Shown here: positions 1-4,890 of the stretch, piece after piece | How positions within the stretch are numbered: the first letter of the stretch is position 1 | Layout of the letters: each line of letters starts with the position of its first letter | Origin: an uncultured Blautia sp. | GTDB taxonomy: Bacteria > Bacillota > Clostridia > Lachnospirales > Lachnospiraceae | NCBI GenBank assembly: GCA_900765525.1 | Contig: CAAFRY010000332.1 | Coordinates: 1 to 7,272 of the forward strand | Direction: 5' to 3' | Length of the DNA stretch: 7,272 nucleotides | The notes under the pieces: model-generated | What the model was told of the DNA's origin: nothing | Seen by the model: only the letters and a program-made list of their open reading frames with translations | The model's database searches: none | Program-made: the position numbers and the translations under genes

Positions 1-1
1 C

Positions 2-406
2 AACAAGGCAAAAAATATTATTGGCTGCGCTCAGAGAATTTGTCAGGTCTATGGTGGGGAGGTTCCTCAAAAGCTGGAGGATTTAGTAAGCCTGCCGGGA
101 GTAGGGCGAAAGACGGCCAATGTAATCCGGGGTAATATTTTTCACGAGCCCAGCGTGGTGGTGGACACTCATGTAAAGCGGATTTCAAAAAGGCTGGGCT
201 TTACCAGGGAGGATGACCCGGAAAAGATAGAGCTGGAGCTGATGAAGGTACTTCCAAAAGACCACTGGATTCTTTATAATATACAGATAATCACCTTTGG
301 AAGGCAGATATGCTTTGCCCGCTCCCCCAAGTGTGAGGAGTGCTTTCTGACAGAATACTGCAGGGAGTACAAGGAAAAACAAAAGAAAAGCAGGAAAAAG
401 GTATGA
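2..406 (+). CDS. nth: Endonuclease III (DNA glycosylase/AP lyase), 5'-truncated by window edge
   Basis: This is the C-terminal 134 residues of endonuclease III, the iron-sulfur base excision repair enzyme that removes oxidised pyrimidines and nicks abasic sites. The visible part holds the helix-hairpin-helix LPGVGRKTANV (fragment residues 31-41), whose lysine (37) matches the catalytic K120 of E. coli Nth. It also holds the VDTHV motif with the catalytic aspartate (55). The Lys-Asp spacing of 18 and the Asp-to-first-cysteine spacing of 49 agree with the E. coli enzyme. The [4Fe-4S] ligands follow as C-x6-C-x2-C-x5-C (fragment residues 104, 111, 114, 120). About 80 N-terminal residues lie left of the window. 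The lysine-rich tail (KEKQKKSRKKV) ends at a TGA that overlaps the next gene's ATG. No frameshift is visible. Function follows from the family and identification is very secure. Confidence 0.96.
   Translation, partial: NKAKNIIGCAQRICQVYGGEVPQKLEDLVSLPGVGRKTANVIRGNIFHEPSVVVDTHVKRISKRLGFTREDDPEKIELELMKVLPKDHWILYNIQIITFGRQICFARSPKCEECFLTEYCREYKEKQKKSRKKV
392..395 (+). promoter_or_regulatory. Ribosome binding site that sets the exonuclease start at 403
   Basis: AGGA sits 7 nt before the ATG at 403. The same frame stays open upstream to an earlier possible start near 340, but that would add about 21 residues encoded inside nth and with no similarity to exonucleases. Starting at 403 places the DLETTG motif at residues 8-13, as is usual for this family. 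Confidence 0.7.
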
Positions 407-1113
407 GAGAATATGTGACTCTGGATTTGGAGACCACAGGTTTAGAACCTAAAAAGGACAGGATTATTGAGATTGGGGCTGTAAAGGTAAAGGAAGGTGC
501 TGTGGAAGCAGAATACAGTACGTTGGTGAATCCCCAGATGCAAATTCCCCAAAGAATCCGGGAGCTGACAGGTATCAGCGATGAGATGGTGGAAAACAGC
601 CCGGTAATCAGTGAGGCTTTAGAAGGATTGATGGAATTTTGCAGGGACTTGCCTCTTTTAGGCCATAATATTATATTTGACTACAGTTTTGTTAAGCATA
701 GCGCAGTAAACCTGGGAATGGAATTTGAAAAGCAGGGAGTGGATACTTTAAAGCTGGCCCGGAGCCTTCTGCCGGATTTGGAGAGCAGAAGCCTTCAGAG
801 CCTGCGGTGTTATTATCAGATTCCCCAGGAAGAGGCCCACAGAGCCCTGGAGGACGCCAGGACTACTTTCCGGCTTTATGAAAGACTGAAAAAAGAGTTT
901 CTGGAAGGGAGAGAGGAGCTGTTCGCTCCCAAAGACCTGGTATATAAAGTGAAGCGTCAGGGCCCTATTACCCCGGCTCAAAAACGTTACTTGCAGGATT
1001 TGATAAAATATCATAGAATAAACCTGGATGTAGAGCCGGATAGCCTGACCAAGAACCAGGCCTCCCGGCTGATTGACAGCATTTTAGGAACCCATGGAAG
1101 GATAATGAGGTAG
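403..1113 (+). CDS. DEDDh 3'-5' exonuclease (DnaQ/PolC epsilon-like) with C-terminal extension
   Basis: A 236-residue protein of the DnaQ-like 3'-5' exonuclease family, which uses two metal ions to remove nucleotides from DNA or RNA 3' ends. All catalytic residues are visible: D8 and E10 in DLETTG (Exo I), D93 in LLGHNIIFDYSFV (Exo II), and H146 and D151 in HRALEDART (Exo III). The exonuclease fold ends near residue 170. Residues about 188-236 (PITPAQKRYLQDLIKYH ... SLTKNQASRLIDSI) form a separate short helical extension, resembling small modules fused to DNA-binding proteins; that resemblance is from memory. There is no polymerase, helicase or GIY-YIG domain, so this is neither PolC nor DinG. 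The start overlaps the nth stop by 4 nt (ATGA), so translational coupling is likely. Its substrate could be DNA repair intermediates or RNA; the sequence does not decide. Confidence 0.9.
   Translation: MREYVTLDLETTGLEPKKDRIIEIGAVKVKEGAVEAEYSTLVNPQMQIPQRIRELTGISDEMVENSPVISEALEGLMEFCRDLPLLGHNIIFDYSFVKHSAVNLGMEFEKQGVDTLKLARSLLPDLESRSLQSLRCYYQIPQEEAHRALEDARTTFRLYERLKKEFLEGREELFAPKDLVYKVKRQGPITPAQKRYLQDLIKYHRINLDVEPDSLTKNQASRLIDSILGTHGRIMR
1107..1110 (+). promoter_or_regulatory. Ribosome binding site for the 34-aa membrane protein
   Basis: GAGG lies at the very end of the exonuclease coding sequence, 7 nt before the ATG at 1118 and 10 nt before a second ATG at 1121. Either start gives essentially the same protein. 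Its presence supports translation of the short reading frame. Confidence 0.55.
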
Positions 1114-1117
1114 AGAT

Positions 1118-1222
1118 ATGATGCGGATGAATGATAATAAGACCAAGAGGATAATTGCAGGAGTGCTGGCAGTTCTCCTTATACTGGCCATGGTAATACC
1201 TATGGCTATGATGTACCTGTAA
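1118..1222 (+). CDS. Small single-span membrane protein (34 aa), unknown function
   Basis: A short reading frame fills the gap between the exonuclease and the AIR-synthase-like gene. It encodes 34 residues. The first 11 are polar and basic (MMRMNDNKTKR). The remainder is a continuous hydrophobic helix (IIAGVLAVLLILAMVIPMA followed by MMYL), which reads as a single membrane span with an N-in orientation by the positive-inside rule. A GAGG ribosome binding site precedes it by 7 nt, it starts 4 nt after the exonuclease stop, and its TAA is followed at once by the next gene's AAGGAGG. That packing is what a real operon gene would show. There are no charged residues after position 11, no cysteine and no lipobox, so it is not a lipoprotein. 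It could also be an uncleaved signal-anchor peptide or a small regulator of a membrane complex. I do not recognise the family. Confidence 0.68.
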   Translation: MMRMNDNKTKRIIAGVLAVLLILAMVIPMAMMYL

Positions 1223-1223
1223 T

Positions 1224-1230
1224 AAGGAGG
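1224..1230 (+). promoter_or_regulatory. Strong ribosome binding site for the AIR-synthase-like gene
   Basis: AAGGAGG, an almost perfect anti-16S match, lies 9 nt before the ATG at 1240 and fixes that start. It begins 2 nt after the stop of the small membrane protein gene. Confidence 0.8.
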
Positions 1231-1239
1231 AACTGTGGG

Positions 1240-2229
1240 ATGAAAATAGGAAAATTACCGGAACCCATGCTGATTCGTTCTGTTCTGAAGGAAGTGCAGC
1301 ACAGGAGAGAGGAAGTACTGGTGGGGCCGGCTGTGGGACAAGACTGTGCGGTGATGGAACTGAAGGAAGGGGAGGTTTTTGTTCTTTCCTCAGACCCTAT
1401 TACAGGTACGGCTAAAAATATCGGAAGACACAGCGTTCATATAACGGCCAATGACCTGGCAGCCTCCGGTGCAGACCCGGTGGGGATTATGATTACCATA
1501 CTTTTGACGCCGGATACGGAAGAGGCAGAACTAAAGGAAATGATGAGAGGCGTAGAGAGTGCCTGTAAAGAGCTGAATATGGAGGTAATGGGAGGCCATA
1601 CAGAGATTACCGATGTGGTGAAGCAGCCTTTGATTTCTCTTACCGGGGTGGGAAAGATGAAGAAAGAGAAGGTACTGACCACAGCCTCTGTGAAACCGGG
1701 ACAGGATATTGTAATTACCAAATGGATTGGCCTGGAGGGAACCTCTATTGCGGCCAAAGAGATGGAGCAAAGGCTTTTAGAGCGTTTTTCTCCCGCCTTT
1801 GTCAAGACGGCTCAGGAATTTGACCAGTATCTGTCTGTACTTCCGGAGGCCAGAATAGCACGGCAGTGGGAAATTTCCGCTATGCATGACATTACCGAGG
1901 GAGGCGTGTTCGGCGCTTTGTGGGAGATGGGAAGCGGTTCCGGAGTAGGCCTTGACATTGATTTAAAGAAAATCCCTATCCGCCAGGAAACCGTGGAGGT
2001 ATGTGAGGCTCTGGGACTGAATCCTTATATTCTCATGTCCAGCGGTTCTATGATGATTGCAGCCTGGGACGGACACGGCCTGGTCCGCAAACTGGAGCAG
2101 GAGGGAATTCCTGCGGCAGTAGTGGGTAAGGCTACCAAAGGAAATGACAGGATTCTGAGAAACGGGGAAGACTGCCGGTATCTGGATAAACCACAAAGCG
2201 ATGAGCTGTACAAAATTTATCAGGGATAG
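1240..2229 (+). CDS. AIR synthase / HypE-like ATP-binding family protein
   Basis: A 329-residue protein of the PurM/ThiL/SelD/HypE superfamily, ATP-using enzymes that phosphorylate or dehydrate small substrates or carrier groups. Visible family features, in order, are a glycine/aspartate segment GPAVGQDCAVM (29-39), the metal/ATP loop SSDPITG (50-56), NDLAASGADPVGIM (71-84), VMGGHTEI (116-123), the C-terminal domain motif MHDITEGGVFGALWEM (215-230) and LMSSGSMMIA (265-274). Motif arrangement and length fit the HypE-like branch (COG0309 type) best. True HypE ends in a cysteine that carries the carbamoyl/cyano group for NiFe hydrogenase; this protein ends DELYKIYQG with no such cysteine, and no hyp gene is in the window, so hydrogenase maturation is unlikely. 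Its substrate is unknown. It follows the small membrane protein by 17 nt and precedes trmL by 11 nt. Confidence 0.85.
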   Translation: MKIGKLPEPMLIRSVLKEVQHRREEVLVGPAVGQDCAVMELKEGEVFVLSSDPITGTAKNIGRHSVHITANDLAASGADPVGIMITILLTPDTEEAELKEMMRGVESACKELNMEVMGGHTEITDVVKQPLISLTGVGKMKKEKVLTTASVKPGQDIVITKWIGLEGTSIAAKEMEQRLLERFSPAFVKTAQEFDQYLSVLPEARIARQWEISAMHDITEGGVFGALWEMGSGSGVGLDIDLKKIPIRQETVEVCEALGLNPYILMSSGSMMIAAWDGHGLVRKLEQEGIPAAVVGKATKGNDRILRNGEDCRYLDKPQSDELYKIYQG

Positions 2230-2240
2230 AGGAAGAAAAA

Positions 2241-2744
2241 ATGGCAAAGATGAATATTGTTTTATTTGAACCGGAGATTCCTGCAAATACAGGAAATATC
2301 GGGCGAACCTGCGTAGCAACAGGAACCAGGCTTCACCTTATTGAGCCTTTGGGATTCCGGCTGAATGAGAAGGCCATAAAGAGGGCAGGCATGGACTACT
2401 GGGCGGACCTGGATGTGACTACCTATGTGAATTATCAGGATTTTCTGGATAAAAATCCCGGGGCCAAGATTTATATGGCTACCACAAAGGCACCGAAAAT
2501 TTATACAGAAGTTCAGTATGAAGAGGATTGCTATATTATGTTCGGAAAAGAGAGCGGAGGAATCCCGGAGGAAATCCTGGTGGAGAACCAGGACACAGCC
2601 ATTAGGATTCCCATGATGGGAGACATCCGCTCCCTGAACCTCAGCAATTCTGTGGCCATTGTACTGTATGAAGCACTGCGCCAGAATAATTTCAGCCATA
2701 TGCAGCTGGAAGGACACCTTACCAGGTATCAGTGGAAAGAATAG
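2241..2744 (+). CDS. trmL: tRNA (cytidine(34)-2'-O)-methyltransferase TrmL
   Basis: A 167-residue SPOUT-family RNA methyltransferase of the TrmL/YibK type. The family uses S-adenosylmethionine to methylate the 2'-O of the wobble nucleotide in certain tRNA-Leu species, acting as a cytosolic dimer. The three SPOUT motifs are present: PEIPANTGNIGRTC (11-24), IMFGKESGGIPEEIL (99-113) and the knotted SAM-binding stretch RIPMMGDIRSLNLSNSV (122-138). It aligns along its length with the 157-residue E. coli protein, including LHLIEPLGF (31-39) and RAGMDYW (48-54). It consists of the catalytic domain only, with no added RNA-binding domain, which separates it from TrmH and RlmB. An AGAGG ribosome binding site overlapping the upstream stop supports the ATG at 2241 over the in-frame ATG at 2250. 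It is the last gene of the + strand unit. Confidence 0.95.
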   Translation: MAKMNIVLFEPEIPANTGNIGRTCVATGTRLHLIEPLGFRLNEKAIKRAGMDYWADLDVTTYVNYQDFLDKNPGAKIYMATTKAPKIYTEVQYEEDCYIMFGKESGGIPEEILVENQDTAIRIPMMGDIRSLNLSNSVAIVLYEALRQNNFSHMQLEGHLTRYQWKE

Positions 2745-2767
2745 AAGGCTTCAGCCTTCTTTTTTTT
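2743..2767 (+). terminator. Rho-independent terminator between convergent genes
   Basis: A 7-bp perfect stem, AGAAGGC (2743-2749) with GCCTTCT (2754-2760), closes a TTCA loop. It is followed by seven more Ts (eight in a row counting 2760), a good intrinsic terminator for transcription on the + strand. The left arm begins inside the trmL stop codon. The loop contains most of the reverse complement of the histidine kinase stop codon (2751-2753). Read on the - strand the hairpin is followed only by a broken T tract (ATTCTTTCC), so it should work poorly in that direction. Confidence 0.85.
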
Positions 2768-4175
2768 CTGTACCTGCGGATAGGGTAAAGATAAATTCTG
2801 TCCCTACGCCTTCAGTACTGATGACGTTTATGTTTTGTTTATGGGCGTTGATGATTTCCTTTACAATGGACAGTCCAAGGCCTGTGCCTTTTCTGTCCTT
2901 TCCTCTGGAGGAATCAATCTTATAAAAACGGTCCCAGATTTTATTGATGCTGGCCTTGGGAATTCCGCAGCCCATATCTGTTACCGAGATAAAAACAGTT
3001 TCATGCTTTAAGGTGGATTCAATTTTGATTACTGAATCCTGTGGACTGAATTTAATGGCATTATCAATCAGGTTATACAGAACCTGCTGTATCTGCCCCA
3101 TATCCGCATGGACAAAAAGCGTCTGCCCTGTAAGCAGCAGCTCTATGGAAATGCGCTTGTCCCGGCAGGTACCCTCAAAGGTAGCGGCAGTAGTCTTGAT
3201 AATATTGTTTATATCAAAATCCGAGTAATCCAGATGCCGTCCCTTCTGGTCCAGGTTATTTAAGGTAAGCAGGCTTTCCGTCAGCTTATAGAGACGGTCT
3301 GTCTCATAGACCACAATCTTTAAGTATTTTTCCTGCAGTTCAGGGGGAATAGTGCCGTCCAGAATGGCTTCCGTGTATCCTTTGATGGATGTCAAAGGAG
3401 AGCGGAAATCATGGGACACATTGGCAATGAATTTCCGTTGGTAATTCCCCGTCATATCTAATTCGTCAGACATATAATTCAAGGTAAGGGCCAGATAGCC
3501 CAGCTCGTCTTCTTTTTCCAGAGGAATGTTATATTTCAGGTTTCCGGAGGCAAATGCATCCGCACCCTGAATGATTTTTTTCAGAGGCCGGTAAATCATA
3601 AAGGAAAATACCGGAATAATGACAGCCAGAATCAGAAGAAAGAAAAAAAACAGGATATAAATCATATTCAGTATGTCGTCTCTCTGCTGATACAGGGTGC
3701 TGGCCGGCAGGTGCATGGCTACATATCCTTCCACCTGCATATTCAGGGTTACAGGAACCATGACGCTAAGATGGGGCTCCTGAAATTCTCCGAAAAAATC
3801 CCCTACTTGATAATAGGAGCCGCTGGTGGTTCCCGGGTCAAAGTTTTTAATCTGAGGAGGATTTTCCTGGTACAGCTGCTGTGAGGTATCCATGAGAATA
3901 TCTCCTTTGGGGCTGATAATCCAGATGGAGCAATCCTGATAGGAGGCCACGGTACACAGATTCTGATAAGTATTTTCCGGGCTAAGGGTTTCTCTGTAAT
4001 AGTTAGCAGCCCGGTTCTGGGCAATGTCTACAGCTTCCCGGTACAACTGGCCGCTGTAGACAGCCTCCACATGATGCTCTGCCATGGTGCTGCCTGCCAG
4101 AGCAATGGCAAAGAAGCCCACAAAGCCCAGAATAAAAAAGGCCAGCACAAATTTTATATACAGGTATTTTTTCAT
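2751..4175 (-). CDS. Two-component sensor histidine kinase with extracellular sensor domain
   Basis: A 474-residue membrane histidine kinase, class I architecture. It has a membrane span at about 8-28, an extracellular domain at about 30-168, a second span at 170-194, a HAMP linker (about 195-245), HisKA with phospho-acceptor H255 in NVSHDFRSPLTSIKGY, then the HATPase domain. In the last, the N box is YNLIDNAIKF (N368, N372), the G1 box VTDMGCGIP (D400), the F box IWDRFYKI and the G2 box RKGTGLGLSIVKEI. All catalytic boxes are intact. The extracellular part has the look of a PAS/Cache-like fold (IWIISPKGDILMDTSQ near 84-99) and contains two cysteines (C74, C82) that might pair; its ligand cannot be told. 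The ATG overlaps the response regulator stop by 4 nt, and a GAGG lies 10 nt before it. The two are almost certainly cognate partners. No specific orthologue such as PhoR or WalK can be claimed. Confidence 0.95.
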   Translation of the reverse strand: MKKYLYIKFVLAFFILGFVGFFAIALAGSTMAEHHVEAVYSGQLYREAVDIAQNRAANYYRETLSPENTYQNLCTVASYQDCSIWIISPKGDILMDTSQQLYQENPPQIKNFDPGTTSGSYYQVGDFFGEFQEPHLSVMVPVTLNMQVEGYVAMHLPASTLYQQRDDILNMIYILFFFFLLILAVIIPVFSFMIYRPLKKIIQGADAFASGNLKYNIPLEKEDELGYLALTLNYMSDELDMTGNYQRKFIANVSHDFRSPLTSIKGYTEAILDGTIPPELQEKYLKIVVYETDRLYKLTESLLTLNNLDQKGRHLDYSDFDINNIIKTTAATFEGTCRDKRISIELLLTGQTLFVHADMGQIQQVLYNLIDNAIKFSPQDSVIKIESTLKHETVFISVTDMGCGIPKASINKIWDRFYKIDSSRGKDRKGTGLGLSIVKEIINAHKQNINVISTEGVGTEFIFTLSAGTEKKEG

Positions 4176-4876
4176 TTATTTTTAACCTCAAATTTGTAAC
4201 CGATGCCCCATACCGTGGCAATAGACCAGGCCGGATGGTCCTTGATTTTTTCCCGGAGCCGCTTGATATGCACGTCAACGGTTCGGGTATCACCAATATA
4301 TTCATAGCCCCAGATATGGTCTAAAAGCTGCTCCCTGGTGAAAACCTGATTGGGTGAGGAGGCCAGGAAATAGAGAAGCTCCAGCTCCTTGGGAGGCATA
4401 TCAATCTGGTTGCCGTAATAGATAACCGAATAATTAGTAAGATTGATGGCCAAATCCGGATACTCCACATATTTTCCGCCGGGCTGTGTGGCAGGAGCCA
4501 CATTGGGCTGATACCTTCTGAGCACCGCTTTTACCCGGGCCACCAGTTCTTTGGAATCAAAGGGCTTAATCATATAGTCGTCCGCCCCCAGTTCCAGGCC
4601 AAGAACCTTGTCAAAGATTTCGCCCTTGGCGGAAAGCATGATAATGGGAACATTGGATTTATGACGGATTTCTCTGCACACCTGATAGCCGTCCATACCC
4701 GGCAGCATAAGGTCCAGGAGAATCAGATTAGGTGCAAAGGAGGAAAAGGCGGCCAGGGCCTCCTCCCCGTCATTTACAATTTTCGTGTCATAGCATTCTT
4801 TGGTAAGATACAAAGAGATAAGCTCTGCGATATTGTTGTCGTCGTCTACGATTAGTATTTTCTGTTTCACTGCCAT
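4172..4876 (-). CDS. OmpR/PhoB-family response regulator
   Basis: A 234-residue DNA-binding response regulator. The receiver domain (about 5-122) shows the acidic pair D11/D12 in ILIVDDDNN, phospho-acceptor D55 in LILLDLMLPGMDGY, S82 in IMLSAKG and K104 in YMIKPFDSKE, so the phosphorylation site is complete. A linker rich in Pro, Gly and Ala (about 123-138) leads to a winged-helix OmpR domain, with PPKELELLYFL, the recognition-helix region GDTRTVDVHIKRLREKI (195-211) and the wing VWGIGYKFE (222-230). On phosphorylation by the adjacent kinase it would bind promoter DNA as a dimer. The start at 4876 is supported by an AGGGGG ribosome binding site at 4885-4890 (- strand), which abuts the mutS2 stop. 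Spacing to mutS2 is 13 nt, which implies co-transcription. Target genes cannot be inferred, and no obvious tandem operator repeat is seen in the window. Confidence 0.95.
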   Translation of the reverse strand: MAVKQKILIVDDDNNIAELISLYLTKECYDTKIVNDGEEALAAFSSFAPNLILLDLMLPGMDGYQVCREIRHKSNVPIIMLSAKGEIFDKVLGLELGADDYMIKPFDSKELVARVKAVLRRYQPNVAPATQPGGKYVEYPDLAINLTNYSVIYYGNQIDMPPKELELLYFLASSPNQVFTREQLLDHIWGYEYIGDTRTVDVHIKRLREKIKDHPAWSIATVWGIGYKFEVKNK

Positions 4877-4884
4877 AGCAGATT

Positions 4885-4890
4885 CCCCCT
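4885..4890 (-). promoter_or_regulatory. Ribosome binding site for the response regulator, touching the mutS2 stop
   Basis: On the - strand the sequence runs TAAGGGGGAATCTGCTATG. The TAA ends mutS2, the A/G run after it is the Shine-Dalgarno site, and the ATG at 4876 follows after 8 nt. A ribosome ending mutS2 therefore stops on top of the next start site, so re-initiation is likely. Confidence 0.7.

Noticed and set aside
340..402. Longer exonuclease start within nth
   Set aside because: The added 21 residues lie inside the nth iron-sulfur region in another frame and resemble nothing. The ATG at 403 has AGGA at the right distance and puts the Exo I motif near the N-terminus, as expected.
1437..1805. 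Open frame of 122 codons on the - strand inside the AIR-synthase-like gene
   Set aside because: It lies wholly opposite a well-supported gene with clear family motifs, and its translation is low in complexity (Ser/Ile-rich) with no domain.
1240..2229. Naming the gene hypE, thiL or selD
   Set aside because: There is no C-terminal cysteine for HypE, no catalytic Cys/Sec loop of SelD at the N-terminus, and no thiamine gene nearby. Only the superfamily can be supported.
2262..2717. Open frame of 151 codons on the - strand opposite trmL
   Set aside because: It is antisense to a complete TrmL with all SPOUT motifs, and its own translation shows no recognisable domain.
2659..2925. Open + strand frame running from trmL into the kinase region
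   Set aside because: It crosses the terminator hairpin and lies opposite the kinase ATPase domain. The translation has no family features.
3642..3649. A8 run in the kinase gene as a phase-variation switch
   Set aside because: The run encodes phenylalanines of the second membrane span, where T-rich codons are expected. An 8-base run alone is weak evidence, and the gene is in frame.
4003..4305. 100-codon - strand frame across the regulator-kinase junction
   Set aside because: It is a shifted-frame shadow of both genes, whose true frames carry all expected motifs and an ATGA junction.
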